The notes: generated by a model not told the origin, from the letters alone. DNA of 64,000 bases from Leisingera daeponensis DSM 23529 (GCF_000473145.1 NZ_KI421500.1:2009725-2073724); one strand, 5' to 3'. Positions 24,221 to 38,730 are shown, numbered from the stretch's first letter. Translations and numbers: made by a program.

Positions 24221-25075
24221 CTATGCGGAAAGCGCGGCGATTGCATCCGCTTTTGCCAGGATCTCACGCGCCGTCGCCACATGCAGGTTCTCGACTATCT
24301 TGCCATCGACCACAGCAACACCCTGCCCTGCGGCCTGCGCCTCTTCAAACGCGGCAATCTGGCGGCGGGAGGTGTCGATTTCGCGCTCGGTCGGGGCAAA
24401 GGCCGCATTGGCCACCTCCACCTGCGCCGGATGAATCAGGGTCTTGCCGTCAAAGCCCATGTCGCGGCCCTGTGCGCATTCCGCAGCCAGCCCCTCAACA
24501 TCCTTGAAGGCATTATAAACGCCATCGACGATCACCAGCCTCTCGGCCTTGGCCGCCAGCAGGCACAGGCCGAGGCCCGCCATCATCGGCAGCCGGTCCG
24601 GGCGGTAGCGGGTCTGCAGTTCCTTGGCCAGGTCATTGGTGCCCATCACCATGCCCTGCAGCCTGGGGTGCGCGGCGATGGCGGCGGCATTCAGCATCGC
24701 GCGCGGGGTCTCCATCATTGCCCACAGCGGGATGTCCCCGGTGATTTCTGCCAGCGCGTCCAGATCGGCGGGCGCGTTCACCTTGGGCAGCAGAATCGCG
24801 TCGCAATCCATCTTTGCCGCCGCGATGGCGTCCTCGCGGCCCCATTCGGTATCCAGCCCGTTGATCCGCACGATCTTCATCCGCGCGCCAAAGCCGCCCG
24901 CCTCCAGCGCCTGCGCCAGGGTCGCACGGGCGTTGGGCTTTTCGTCCACCGACACCGCGTCTTCCAGATCAAAGATCACCGCGTCCACCGGCAGGGTCTT
25001 GGCCTTCTCCAGGGCGCGCGGCTTGGAGCCGGGAATATACAAAACCGAACGGTAAGGGCGCGCGCGCGGGTCCAT
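24221..25075 (-). CDS. mcl2: (3S)-malyl-CoA thioesterase / CoA ester lyase
   Basis: A 284-residue HpcH/HpaI (CitE-like) TIM-barrel protein. Motifs: the opening RSVLYIPGSKPRALEKA, FDLEDAVSVDEKPNAR with the metal-binding Glu, KIVRINGLDTEWG, and MMETPRAMLNA. Length and context point to Mcl2, the thioesterase that hydrolyses (3S)-malyl-CoA to malate and CoA in the ethylmalonyl-CoA pathway, rather than the longer Mcl1 lyase. It is the first gene of mcl2-nnrU-DUF1737-mch. An inverted repeat ATTGTA-N10-TACAAT lies about 48-69 bp upstream. Confidence 0.88.
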   Translation of the reverse strand: MDPRARPYRSVLYIPGSKPRALEKAKTLPVDAVIFDLEDAVSVDEKPNARATLAQALEAGGFGARMKIVRINGLDTEWGREDAIAAAKMDCDAILLPKVNAPADLDALAEITGDIPLWAMMETPRAMLNAAAIAAHPRLQGMVMGTNDLAKELQTRYRPDRLPMMAGLGLCLLAAKAERLVIVDGVYNAFKDVEGLAAECAQGRDMGFDGKTLIHPAQVEVANAAFAPTEREIDTSRRQIAAFEEAQAAGQGVAVVDGKIVENLHVATAREILAKADAIAALSA

Positions 25076-25424
25076 GCAAGCTCTCCAAAAGTTATTTTAT
25101 TGCGTAAAGCGGTACAGATTCGATTGTATACTTTCAAGTACAATTCCGCCGCAGCGCAGCGTAAACTTCCCCGCAATCGCAGCAAGCCACTGATAAGGCG
25201 CGTGCTTTTGCGGCGCCCTCTGGGTTAACCACTTATCAGCACCTGACAGGCACAGTTAAGGGTACTACGGCACAGGATCTCCGCCGCCCATCAGGGCCGC
25301 CCCTGCTGCCCGCAGGCATGGGGCCTGCAGCACGAATTGCGTCACACACCGGCCCGTTCAGGGATACGGGGGCTGCCGTCCGGCACCCTGCTCTGTCCGG
25401 CCGTTCCGGAAAGGGTAAAACGAG
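25076..25424. other. Divergent intergenic region mcl2 / 25.4 kb gene
   Basis: About 350 bp holding promoters in both directions. Two inverted repeats are visible: ATTGTA-N10-TACAAT (25123-25144) and CTGATAAG/CTTATCAG (25190-25197 and 25232-25239, 34-nt spacer). It is less GC-rich than its flanks near mcl2. I see no further coding sequence. Confidence 0.5.
25123..25144. promoter_or_regulatory. Inverted repeat upstream of mcl2 (possible operator)
   Basis: ATTGTA (25123-25128) and TACAAT (25139-25144) are perfect complements around 10 nt, with GTATAC-like sequence inside. At 48-69 bp before the mcl2 start codon it sits where a regulator would meet RNA polymerase. Confidence 0.35.
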
Positions 25425-25739
25425 ATGAAAAGGACAACACTTGCACTGCCGGCCCTCCTGGCCGCCCTGACCCTGGCCGCGGCCCCCGCCGCCGCGCAAA
25501 GCCGCAACTGCGCGCCGCGCGACACGGTGATCAAACGCCTGGCCGAGAAATACGGCGAAAGCCGCCAAAGCATTGGCATGGGCCAGCAAGGCATGGTGAT
25601 GGAGACTTTTGCGTCGGACGAGACCGGCAGCTGGACCATCACCGTGACCACTCCCAACGGCATGACCTGCCTGGTCGCCTCCGGCCAGTCCTACGAAGTG
25701 CTCGCAGAAGCACTGCCAAACACAGACAGCGACGTCTGA
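25425..25739 (+). CDS. Small exported hypothetical protein (104 aa)
   Basis: A 104-residue protein with a clear signal peptide (positively charged start, Ala/Leu core, likely cleavage after Ala24). The mature part begins SRNCAPRDTVIKRLAEKYGE and contains two cysteines (NCAPRD and MTCLVAS) that may form one disulfide. It looks like a small periplasmic protein; I do not recognise a family name with certainty. AAAGGG lies at usable distance before the ATG. It is convergent with the TSUP gene downstream. Confidence 0.75.
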   Translation: MKRTTLALPALLAALTLAAAPAAAQSRNCAPRDTVIKRLAEKYGESRQSIGMGQQGMVMETFASDETGSWTITVTTPNGMTCLVASGQSYEVLAEALPNTDSDV

Positions 25740-25816
25740 GCAGGTATTGAGGCAGGTTTCCAGACTGCGGAAACAGCGGCCGGGGCCGCCGCGGCGGGCT
25801 GCGCCTGAAGGGGGCT

Positions 25817-26572
25817 TCAGGCCAGCCCGTCCCAGATCAGCCTGGTGCCGGTCACCAGCAGCAGCACATAGGTCAGCGCAAAGAACCATCGTTCCGGGAT
25901 GCTGTGATGCAGCTTCACCCCCAGCCAGGCCCCCAGCAGCGCAAAGGGCGCCAGCATCAGGTCCAGCAGCAGCGTTTCACGTGTGAACAAGCCCAGCCCG
26001 GCATAAGGCAGCGCCTTTGCAATATTGATCGCCCAGAAAATCAGCACCGTGCTGGCCTGGTATTCCGTTTTCCGCAACTTGAGGCTGAGGAGATAGACCG
26101 CGGCCGGCGGCCCGCCAGCATGGCTGACAAAGCTGGTGAACCCCACCGCCAGCCCTGCGGCCAGGCCCGCCGCGCGCGGCAGCGGCCGCGCCGCAGCAAC
26201 CCGCAGGCCCAGCCGGGCGCGCAGCTGCCACAGCACAAACCCCACCGCCACCGCGCCGATCAGCACCCGCATCGCATCGGCATCAACAAGGGTATAGAGC
26301 CACGCCCCCAGCGCCACTCCCGGCAAACCGCCCGCGATCAGCAGCAGCGCGGCGTTCAGATTCCAGCGGCCCCAGTAGGGTTTAAGCGCGGCAACGTCGA
26401 TCAGCATCAACAGCGGCAGCATCAGCGCCAGCGCCATGCCCGGCTCCACCACCAATGCCAGAATCGCCGCCGAGGCGAAGGCCGCACCGGACCCGAAACC
26501 GCCCTTGGAGACACCCGCAAAAACGACCGCAGGAATGGCAAAAACGAAAAACATCGCATCAAACGCCGCCAT
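25817..26572 (-). CDS. TSUP family anion permease (second copy, TauE/SafE-like)
   Basis: A 251-residue TSUP membrane protein with the duplicated signature: SKGGFGSGAAFAS in the first half and GFTSFVSHAGGPPAAVYLLS in the second. About eight hydrophobic helices. It belongs to a different subgroup from the 307-residue protein at 0.2 kb (no long linker, and GGFGSG rather than GVGGG motifs). Substrate unknown, probably a sulfur-containing or organic anion. It is divergent from mdh, with 158 bp between them. Confidence 0.88.
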   Translation of the reverse strand: MAAFDAMFFVFAIPAVVFAGVSKGGFGSGAAFASAAILALVVEPGMALALMLPLLMLIDVAALKPYWGRWNLNAALLLIAGGLPGVALGAWLYTLVDADAMRVLIGAVAVGFVLWQLRARLGLRVAAARPLPRAAGLAAGLAVGFTSFVSHAGGPPAAVYLLSLKLRKTEYQASTVLIFWAINIAKALPYAGLGLFTRETLLLDLMLAPFALLGAWLGVKLHHSIPERWFFALTYVLLLVTGTRLIWDGLA

Positions 26573-26609
26573 AGCCCGCCCCTGAAAGCCCTGAATTAAA
26601 GACCGTTTA

Positions 26610-27693
<1,084 letters not shown>

Positions 27694-27717
27694 GCGCGCA
27701 GAAAACCGGCATTCAAG

Positions 27718-27745
27718 GGGCCCGCGTCCGGCGGGCCCTTTTTTT
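27718..27745 (+). terminator. Rho-independent terminator of mdh
   Basis: GGGCCCGC (27718-27725) and GCGGGCCC (27731-27738) form an 8-bp stem around a 5-nt loop, followed by seven T (27739-27745). It lies 24 bp after the mdh stop. Confidence 0.93.
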
Positions 27746-27851
27746 ATTGCCGCAGCGTCCCCGGTCCCGCGGCTGACGCTTTTGGCCCATGATGCGGCGG
27801 GCACGGCCTCCCGGCCGAGGCTCGAATCACCGCTGTTAAGGCCTTGTCAAT

Positions 27852-27884
27852 TTGTGATCACACCCCCAAAAACCGTGATCACAA
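27852..27884. promoter_or_regulatory. Twin GTGATCAC dyads upstream of sucC
   Basis: TTGTGATCACA (27852-27862) and CGTGATCACAA (27874-27884) have centres 21 bp apart and lie about 112-145 bp before the sucC ATG. They match the pair before sdhC in sequence and spacing. The rest of the 303-bp mdh-sucC gap shows the mdh terminator and no gene. Confidence 0.6.
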
Positions 27885-27996
27885 AACCTGAAAATCTTCG
27901 CCATTTCCCCGTCTCCCGTCAAATAAGCCTTTAACACTTGGCATTATGACGGCCTATAAAACAGCAGACAATTGCAGCCAGACGGGACAGTTTCAG

Positions 27997-29190
27997 ATGA
28001 ACATCCACGAATATCAGGCCAAAGCCCTTCTTCGCAGCTATGGCGCGCCGGTGTCCGACGGGCGCGTGGTTCTGCGGGCCGAGGAAGCCAAAACCGCCGC
28101 CGGTGAGCTGGACGGCCCGCTGTGGGTCGTGAAAGCGCAGATCCATGCAGGCGGCCGCGGCAAAGGTTCCTTTAAGGAAGCCGATGCCGGCGAGAAAGGC
28201 GGCGTGCGCCTGACCAAGTCGGTGGAGGAAGCTGCCGAAGAAGCCAAGAAGATGCTGGGCCGCACCCTGGTCACCCATCAGACCGGCCCCGCGGGCAAGC
28301 AGGTGAACCGCATCTACATCGAGGCCGGCTCCGGCATCGAGCGCGAGCTGTACCTGGCGCTGCTGGTGGACCGCCAGACCTCGCGCATCTCCTTTGTCTG
28401 CTCCACCGAGGGCGGCATGGACATCGAGGAAGTGGCCGCTGCCACCCCCGAAAAGATCCTGTCCTTCTCCGTGGACCCGGCCACCGGCTACCAGCCCTAC
28501 CACGGCCGCCGCATCGCGTTCTCGCTGGGCCTCGAAGGCCAGCAGGTCAAGCAGTGCGTCAAGCTGATGGGCCAGCTCTACAAAGCCTTCGTCGAGAAGG
28601 ACATGGAGATGCTGGAAATCAACCCGCTGATCATCGCTGATGATGGCAACCTCAAGGTGCTGGACGCCAAGGTCGGTTTCGACGGCAACGCGGTCTACCG
28701 CCACGCCGACGTGGCAGAGCTGCGCGACACCACCGAGGAAGACCCGAAAGAGCTGGAAGCCTCCAAGTACGACCTGAACTACATCGCGCTCGACGGTGAG
28801 ATCGGCTGCATGGTGAACGGTGCGGGCCTGGCGATGGCCACCATGGACATCATCAAGCTTTACGGCGCTGAGCCTGCCAACTTCCTCGACGTGGGCGGCG
28901 GCGCCACCAAGGAGAAGGTGACCGAGGCGTTCAAGATCATCACCTCCGATCCCAACGTCAAAGGCATCCTGGTGAACATCTTCGGCGGCATCATGCGCTG
29001 CGACGTGATCGCAGAAGGCGTGGTCGCCGCAGTCAAGGAAGTCGGTCTGAAGGTGCCGCTGGTTGTTCGCCTCGAAGGCACCAACGTCGAGAAGGGCAAG
29101 GAGATCATCAACACCTCCGGCCTCGACGTGATCGCCGCCGACAACCTGAAGGACGGCGCCGAGAAGATCGTGAAGGCGGTTAAGGGCTAA
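27997..29190 (+). CDS. sucC: Succinyl-CoA synthetase (ADP/GDP-forming) beta subunit
   Basis: A 397-residue ATP-grasp protein that with SucD makes succinate and ATP/GTP from succinyl-CoA. The opening [16 protein letters not shown] is the family start and decides the start codon over an in-frame ATG 51 bp earlier. Further marks: [21 protein letters not shown], and the C-terminal [15 protein letters not shown]. It heads a long operon with sucD, sucA and sucB. An unrelated glycosyltransferase gene follows at once, separating it from sucD. Confidence 0.97.
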   Translation: MNIHEYQAKALLRSYGAPVSDGRVVLRAEEAKTAAGELDGPLWVVKAQIHAGGRGKGSFKEADAGEKGGVRLTKSVEEAAEEAKKMLGRTLVTHQTGPAGKQVNRIYIEAGSGIERELYLALLVDRQTSRISFVCSTEGGMDIEEVAAATPEKILSFSVDPATGYQPYHGRRIAFSLGLEGQQVKQCVKLMGQLYKAFVEKDMEMLEINPLIIADDGNLKVLDAKVGFDGNAVYRHADVAELRDTTEEDPKELEASKYDLNYIALDGEIGCMVNGAGLAMATMDIIKLYGAEPANFLDVGGGATKEKVTEAFKIITSDPNVKGILVNIFGGIMRCDVIAEGVVAAVKEVGLKVPLVVRLEGTNVEKGKEIINTSGLDVIAADNLKDGAEKIVKAVKG

Positions 29191-29202
29191 GGGCCTGATC
29201 CG

Positions 29203-30030
29203 GTGAAAGCGGCTGTCTACCTCATAGGCTTGCGGCAGGCCAAAGGCCGGGCGGCGCTGATGCAGCGGGAGCTGGATCAGGCCGGGCTTGCGGCCACGCG
29301 GGTTGACGCGGTGGACAGCACTGCCGTCAGCCGCGAGGAGATGCTCAGCCAGTGCCGGCCTGAGGGCAACTGGGGTTACTTCCAGACCAAGGACATGGCC
29401 TGCACCCTGAGCCATGCCAAAGCCTGGGAGGCGTTTCTGGGATCAGACGCCGATGTGGCGCTGATCCTGGAAGATGACGTCTTCCTGTCGCCCGACACCG
29501 GCGCCTGGCTGGCGGATCTGTCCTGGTGGCCCGCGGATGCCGGCATCGTCAAGTTCGAGCGCTGGCGCAGCCGCAAGCTGCAGGTGGCGCTTGGCAACGG
29601 CGGCTTCACCCATCTGGGCCGCGAGGTGCGCCAGCTGCTGTCACGCCACGCGGGCGGCGCCGCCTATGCGATCTCGCGCCGGGCGGCACAGCATCTTCTG
29701 GACAGCCGCCCGTTCGGGATCACGCTGGACAACCTGCTGTTCAACTTTGACGCCTCAAAGCCTGCGCGCGGCATCAAGGTTTATCAGGTCCAGCCGGCAC
29801 TCGCCGAACAAGGCAACGAGGCACCGGACGAACACGCCATCGGCCCGGCGCGCCACCGGCCCAAGGGCTGGCCGCTGATCCGCCAGAAACTCCGGCGCGG
29901 GATTTACGAGTTCCGCGGCGGCTTTCGAATACTTCCCAGCGTGGTCTTGGGGCGGGCCACTCTCGAAAAAATCCGCTTCGACGGCCGTTCTCTGGCCACC
30001 CCGCAGACCCAACACACACATACCGCTTGA
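29203..30030 (+). CDS. Glycosyltransferase family 25 protein
   Basis: A 275-residue GT25-type (LPS beta-1,4-galactosyltransferase-like) enzyme. Motifs: the N-terminal VYLIGLRQAKGR, MACTLSHAKAWEAFL, and the DxD-like ALILEDDVFLS that would bind the metal and nucleotide sugar; AYAISRRAAQHLL follows. It starts with GTG 12 bp after sucC and ends 12 bp before sucD, so it is co-transcribed with the TCA genes though it should act on surface polysaccharide. The C-terminal tail (HTHTA) is low complexity. Insertion between sucC and sucD is unusual. Confidence 0.85.
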   Translation: MKAAVYLIGLRQAKGRAALMQRELDQAGLAATRVDAVDSTAVSREEMLSQCRPEGNWGYFQTKDMACTLSHAKAWEAFLGSDADVALILEDDVFLSPDTGAWLADLSWWPADAGIVKFERWRSRKLQVALGNGGFTHLGREVRQLLSRHAGGAAYAISRRAAQHLLDSRPFGITLDNLLFNFDASKPARGIKVYQVQPALAEQGNEAPDEHAIGPARHRPKGWPLIRQKLRRGIYEFRGGFRILPSVVLGRATLEKIRFDGRSLATPQTQHTHTA

Positions 30031-30042
30031 AGGAACCAAAAC

Positions 30043-30927
30043 ATGGCAGTCCTCATCGACGAAAACACCAAGGTCATCTGTCAGGGCTTCACCGGCTCGC
30101 AGGGCACTTTCCACTCTGAACAGGCCATCGCCTACGGCACCAAGATGGTCGGCGGCGTGACCCCCGGCAAAGGCGGCCAGACCCACCTGAACCTGCCGGT
30201 CTTCAACTCCGTGCATGAAGCCAAGCACGTGACCGAGGCCAATGCCACGGTGATCTACGTGCCGCCGCCGTTTGCCGCCGACTCGATCCTGGAAGCGATC
30301 GACGCGGAGATGGAAGTGATCGTGGCCATCACCGAGGGCATCCCGGTTCTCGACATGATGAAAGTGAAACGGGCGCTGGAGAACTCCAAGTCGACCCTGA
30401 TCGGCCCGAACTGCCCCGGCGTCATCACCCCCGATGCCTGCAAGATCGGCATCATGCCCGGCCACATTCACCGCCGCGGCTCCGTCGGGGTTGTATCGCG
30501 CTCCGGCACGCTTACCTACGAGGCCGTGAAACAGACAACCGACGTTGGCCTGGGCCAGTCCACCTGCGTGGGCATCGGCGGCGACCCGATCAAGGGCACC
30601 GAGCATATCGACGTCTTGGAATGGTTCCTGGCGGATGACGAAACCGAGAGCATCATCATGATCGGCGAAATCGGTGGCTCCGCCGAGGAAGAAGCCGCGC
30701 AGTTCCTGAAGGACGAGGCGAAAAAGGGCCGCTCCAAGCCGGTTGCAGGCTTCATCGCCGGGCGCACCGCCCCTCCGGGCCGCCGCATGGGCCACGCGGG
30801 CGCGATTGTCGCCGGCGGCAAGGGCGGCGCCGAAGACAAGATCGAAGCGATGAAATCCGCAGGCATCGTGGTCGCCGAAAGCCCGGCCGGCCTGGGTGAA
30901 GCGGTGCTGAAAGCGATCGGCAAGTAA
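30043..30927 (+). CDS. sucD: Succinyl-CoA synthetase alpha subunit
   Basis: A 294-residue CoA-binding subunit. The opening [23 protein letters not shown] is typical, GPNCPGVI is mid-protein, and the phosphorylated active-site histidine lies in [10 protein letters not shown] (His251). GAAGGAACC lies just before the ATG. Its beta partner SucC is 852 bp upstream, separated by the GT25 gene; a DUF805 gene starts 1 bp after its stop. Confidence 0.97.
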   Translation: MAVLIDENTKVICQGFTGSQGTFHSEQAIAYGTKMVGGVTPGKGGQTHLNLPVFNSVHEAKHVTEANATVIYVPPPFAADSILEAIDAEMEVIVAITEGIPVLDMMKVKRALENSKSTLIGPNCPGVITPDACKIGIMPGHIHRRGSVGVVSRSGTLTYEAVKQTTDVGLGQSTCVGIGGDPIKGTEHIDVLEWFLADDETESIIMIGEIGGSAEEEAAQFLKDEAKKGRSKPVAGFIAGRTAPPGRRMGHAGAIVAGGKGGAEDKIEAMKSAGIVVAESPAGLGEAVLKAIGK

Positions 30928-30928
30928 G

Positions 30929-31461
30929 ATGCCGTCAGCCCTGCGGGAAAGCTTCATTCGCGCGCTGAAAAGGCCTTTGGCTTTTTCAGGCCGTTCCTCC
31001 CGCAGGGAATTCTGGACCTTCGCTCCTTTGGGCGCGGGTCTTCCCCTCTTTGCTGCGTTTGCCGGCATGCAATTTGAACTCAGTTTCTGGTTCGTGCTCG
31101 GAATTGCGGCTTTGGCATCGGTGCCTTTGTTTGCCGTCGGCTGGCGGCGAGTGCAGGACACCGGAACTTATGGAAGCGATGCAATCGAGCCTTGGAAATT
31201 CTTCTTTCTGGCTGTCGTGCTTGGGTACCTCACCAGAGCCATCTTCCTATGGGCGGATGCCCAGATTAGCGCAGGAGCCGATGGCCCAGTCGGATTTGGC
31301 GTTGTGATTGCAGCCGCGCTAGCCGGAATTCCTATGGCTATCGGCACCATTACCGCGACCTTCGCATTTCTTTTTACGTTTCCTCAAGCTGCAGCCTTGA
31401 CCCTGCTGCCGTCTGACACTGGCACCAACAAATACGGTCCCAACCCGCAAGAGGCACCTAA

Positions 31462-31465
<4 letters not shown>
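30929..31465 (+). CDS. DUF805 membrane protein
   Basis: A 178-residue inner-membrane protein of family DUF805, with the signature FSGRSSRREFW near the N-terminus, GWRRVQDTGT, and the C-terminal GTNKYGPNP. About four hydrophobic helices. Its codons are visibly more A/T-rich at third positions than in the flanking suc genes, which suggests weaker selection or later arrival. It starts 1 bp after sucD, and its stop overlaps the sucA start by 4 bp (ATGA), so sucA translation is coupled to it. Function unknown. Confidence 0.85.
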
Positions 31466-34413
<2,948 letters not shown>

Positions 34414-34425
34414 GGATAAAGAGAC

Positions 34426-35958
<1,533 letters not shown>

Positions 35959-35977
35959 GGACGGGCGCATCTGAATT

Positions 35978-36013
35978 GCATCGGGCCCATCAGCGGCCCG
36001 ATGCGTGTTTCTT
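35978..36013 (+). terminator. Terminator-like hairpin after sucB
   Basis: GCATCGGGCC (35978-35987) and GGCCCGATGC (35995-36004) form a perfect 10-bp stem with a 7-nt loop, followed by GTGTTTCTT. It lies 19 bp after the sucB stop and probably ends most suc operon transcripts before the small genes and lpd. Confidence 0.75.
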
Positions 36014-36033
36014 AATAGCATTGCGTGAGCGGT

Positions 36034-36306
36034 ATGAGCTACCAACCCGAGCCGGACCATGAAAGGGAGTTTCCCAAGCTTTTCGCGCTCAAGAAACGCG
36101 TGCTCGACTGGAAGGCCGACCACCCGGTTTCCTTCTGGTTATGGGTCTGGTTTCTCTGTGTATTCGTTGCGCTGTTAACTTACGCAGGAGAATCCACCCA
36201 TCAGATGCAGCGGCCGTCGTTCAAGGTTTTCGCTTTGTACGCAGCTCTTGGCTGGATCTGTCCACTCTGGATCTGGGTGAAAGCTCGAAAAGATCGCCGG
36301 ACATGA
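36034..36306 (+). CDS. Small membrane protein, hypothetical (90 aa)
   Basis: A 90-residue protein with two hydrophobic helices (FWLWVWFLCVFVALLTYAG and VFALYAALGWICPLWIWV) and a charged N-terminus. A GTG codon 9 bp upstream is an alternative start. Third positions are more A/T-rich than in flanking genes. It overlaps the following MAPEG gene by 4 bp (ATGA), so the two are translationally coupled. No family recognised. Confidence 0.6.
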   Translation: MSYQPEPDHEREFPKLFALKKRVLDWKADHPVSFWLWVWFLCVFVALLTYAGESTHQMQRPSFKVFALYAALGWICPLWIWVKARKDRRT

Positions 36307-36713
36307 CCCCCGAACTCACCGCCCTCACCCTCGCCGCGCTCCTGCAGGTCTTCCAGATCGCCCTGATGGCGGTGCCTGCAAACCTGGAGCTTGGCCAGGG
36401 CAAGACGCTAGGCCCGCGCGACCGCGACCGGCTGGGCGGCGATTTGCAGGATCAGGTCTCCCGCCGCACCGCGCGGCTGTACCGCGCGATGAACAACCAT
36501 TTCGAAGGGCTGATCCTGTTCACAATTGCCTGCCTCGCGGTCACGCTGGCAGGCAAAAGCTCGCCCTTCACCGCGGGGTGCGCCTTTGCCTACCTCGGCG
36601 CGCGCCTGCTCTATATCCCGGCCTACGCCTTCGGCTGGGTGCCCTGGCGCAGCCTGATCTGGAGCGTGGGCTACCTCGCCACCGCCCTGATGCTGGTGGC
36701 GGCGCTGCTATGA
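36303..36713 (+). CDS. MAPEG family membrane protein
   Basis: A 136-residue four-helix membrane protein of the MAPEG family (eicosanoid/glutathione-type). The family traits are visible: RTARLYRAMNNHFEGLILF (residues 54-72), an Arg-rich loop before it, and ARLLYIPAYAFGWVPWRSLIW in the C-terminal half. Bacterial members are mostly uncharacterised; some have glutathione transferase or peroxidase activity. The start overlaps the end of the preceding small membrane gene, and the stop is next to a dispersed repeat. Confidence 0.82.
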   Translation: MTPELTALTLAALLQVFQIALMAVPANLELGQGKTLGPRDRDRLGGDLQDQVSRRTARLYRAMNNHFEGLILFTIACLAVTLAGKSSPFTAGCAFAYLGARLLYIPAYAFGWVPWRSLIWSVGYLATALMLVAALL

Positions 36714-36716
36714 CTA

Positions 36717-36773
36717 TTCACCTTTGCCCAAATACTCCGGGGGAGGCCCGCCAGGGCCGGGGGCAGCGCCCCC
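36717..36773 (-). repeat. Composite dispersed repeat, copy 3
   Basis: Read on the minus strand: hairpin GGGGGC-GCT-GCCCCC (36759-36773), a GGCCCTGGCGGGCC dyad, then the core GGAGTATTTGGGCAAAGGTG (about 36719-36738). It starts 4 bp after the MAPEG stop. Same order of parts as the copies at 1.9, 22.3 and 62.1 kb. Confidence 0.6.
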
Positions 36774-36879
36774 TTGCACAAAACATCGCCAGTGAAGCCG
36801 CCTTTCTTGAGTGGAATCAAAGCGCTCCCCTGCCGATCCGGGGCATCCTGCCTTCAATACGGATAAAGGAGTAATCCCA

Positions 36880-37149
36880 ATGGCAACCCACGTACTCTGG
36901 CAGGCCGATGTGGCCGATTTCGACGCCTGGCTCACCGTGTTCCGGCAGGACAAGCGCAACCGGCAGGCCTCCGGCATCACCGATCTGAACGTCTGGAGCG
37001 ACCCGGACAAGAAGAACCACGCTGTGGCGCTGTTCGCCATCACCGATCTGGACAAGGCCCGCGCCTTCTTCGGCTCGGAGGAACTCGCCATGCACCTTGA
37101 ACGCGACGGGGTCACCAATATCTCGATCAAGATGTTGACCCCGGTCTGA
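36880..37149 (+). CDS. Small hypothetical protein (89 aa)
   Basis: An 89-residue soluble protein beginning MATHVLWQADVADFDAWLTV. The alternation of short strands and helices, and ALFAITDLDKARAFFGSEEL, resemble dimeric alpha/beta-barrel (ABM-like) proteins, but no active-site residue can be named. A good Shine-Dalgarno (AAAGGAG, 7 nt) fixes the start. It lies 70 bp before lpd on the same strand and may be co-transcribed with it. Function unknown. Confidence 0.65.
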   Translation: MATHVLWQADVADFDAWLTVFRQDKRNRQASGITDLNVWSDPDKKNHAVALFAITDLDKARAFFGSEELAMHLERDGVTNISIKMLTPV

Positions 37150-37219
37150 TCATAAAACAACCATCCCCTAGCGCGTGTTCCGGCAAACGGAACCGGGGAG
37201 AAAAGAGGAAAACCGACCC

Positions 37220-38611
37220 ATGTCCCAATATGACGTCATCGTAATCGGCGCCGGCCCCGGCGGCTATGTCTGCGCCATCCGCTGCGCCCAGCTGGGACTG
37301 AAGACAGCTGTTGTCGAGGGCCGCGAAACCCTCGGCGGCACCTGCCTCAATGTGGGCTGCATCCCCTCCAAGGCGCTCTTGCACTCGACCCACCTGCTGC
37401 ATGAGGCAGAGCACAACTTCGCCCATATGGGCCTCAAGGGCAAAGCCCCCTCGGTCGACTGGGACCAGATGAAGGCCTACAAGGACGAGGTGATCGGCCA
37501 GAACACCGGCGGCATCGAGTTCCTGTTCAAGAAGAACAAGATCGACTGGATCAAGGGCTGGGCGTCCATTCCGGCGGCGGGCAAGGTGCAGGTCGGCGAC
37601 GACGTGCATGAGGCCAAGAACATCGTGATCGCCTCCGGCTCGGTGCCTGCGTCCATTCCCGGCGTCGAGATCGACGAGAAGATCGTGGTCTCCTCCACCG
37701 GCGCGCTGGAGCTGCCGAAGATCCCGAAGAAACTGGCCGTCATTGGCGCGGGCGTCATCGGGCTGGAGCTGGGCTCGGTCTATGCCCGCCTCGGGTCCGA
37801 GGTGACCGTGGTGGAGTACATGGACGCCGTCTGCCCCGGCATGGACAAGGACGTGCAGCGCTCCTTCAAGCGGATCCTGGAAAAGCAGGGCCTCAACATT
37901 ATCCTGGGCGCCGCCGTGCAGGGGGTGGAAACCTCCAAGTCGAAGGCCAAGGTCAGGTACCAGCCCAAGAAGGGCGGCGGCGAGGAGACGCTGGACGCCG
38001 ATGTCGTGCTGGTGGCCACGGGCCGCAAACCCTATGCCGAAGGGCTGGGGCTGGACGGCCTCGGCATCAAGATGACCGAGCGCGGCCAGATCGCCACCGA
38101 CAGCCACTGGGCCACCAACATCAAGGGCATCTATGCCATCGGTGACGTGATCGAAGGCCCGATGCTGGCGCACAAGGCCGAGGATGAGGGCATGGCGGTC
38201 GCCGAGGTGATCGCGGGCAAGCACGGCCATGTGAACTATGGCGTCATTCCGGGTGTTGTCTACACCACGCCGGAAGTCGCCACCGTGGGCGCGACCGAGG
38301 ACGCGCTGAAGGCCGAGGGCAAGAAGATCAAGGTCGGCAAGTTCATGTTCATGGGCAACGCCCGCGCCAAGGCGGTGCACCAGGCCGACGGCGGTTTCGT
38401 CAAGATCATCGCCGACCAGGAAACCGACCGCATCCTCGGCGCCGCGATCATCGGCCCCGCGGCCGGCGACCTGATCCACGAGCTGTGCGTGGCGATGGAA
38501 TTCGGCGCCTCGGCCGAGGACGTGGCACTGACCTGCCACGCGCATCCGACCTATTCCGAAGCGGTGCGCGAGGCGGCTCTGGCCTGCGGCGACGGGCCGA
38601 TCCACAGCTAA
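37220..38611 (+). CDS. lpd: Dihydrolipoyl dehydrogenase (E3)
   Basis: A 463-residue flavoprotein that reoxidises the dihydrolipoyl groups of SucB with NAD. Motifs: FAD-binding IGAGPGG (residues 9-15), the redox disulfide GGTCLNVGC (Cys42 and Cys47), a second dinucleotide site [11 protein letters not shown], and the C-terminal catalytic HAHPTYSE. I start at MSQYDV because AGAGGAAAA precedes it and this is the family's beginning. It belongs functionally to sucAB; a possible separate promoter lies in the 70-bp gap before it. A clear terminator follows. Confidence 0.97.
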   Translation: MSQYDVIVIGAGPGGYVCAIRCAQLGLKTAVVEGRETLGGTCLNVGCIPSKALLHSTHLLHEAEHNFAHMGLKGKAPSVDWDQMKAYKDEVIGQNTGGIEFLFKKNKIDWIKGWASIPAAGKVQVGDDVHEAKNIVIASGSVPASIPGVEIDEKIVVSSTGALELPKIPKKLAVIGAGVIGLELGSVYARLGSEVTVVEYMDAVCPGMDKDVQRSFKRILEKQGLNIILGAAVQGVETSKSKAKVRYQPKKGGGEETLDADVVLVATGRKPYAEGLGLDGLGIKMTERGQIATDSHWATNIKGIYAIGDVIEGPMLAHKAEDEGMAVAEVIAGKHGHVNYGVIPGVVYTTPEVATVGATEDALKAEGKKIKVGKFMFMGNARAKAVHQADGGFVKIIADQETDRILGAAIIGPAAGDLIHELCVAMEFGASAEDVALTCHAHPTYSEAVREAALACGDGPIHS

Positions 38612-38636
38612 GCCGGGCCAATCAGGGTACGGTATA

Positions 38637-38663
38637 GGGCAGCTGGCGGCAGCTGCCCTTTTT
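38637..38663 (+). terminator. Rho-independent terminator of lpd
   Basis: GGGCAGCTG (38637-38645) and CAGCTGCCC (38650-38658) form a perfect 9-bp stem with a 4-nt loop, followed by TTTTT. It lies 25 bp after the lpd stop. Confidence 0.92.
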
Positions 38664-38730
38664 CATTTGGCATTTGCGCCCCAACCCCGCTCTACTGCCC
38701 CAAAGTGTATAACCCGCAGGAGACACCTTC

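Noticed and set aside
25190-25239. CTGATAAG/CTTATCAG inverted repeat in the mcl2 upstream region
   Set aside because: Eight-bp arms with a 34-nt spacer are not compelling as operator or hairpin without conservation data.
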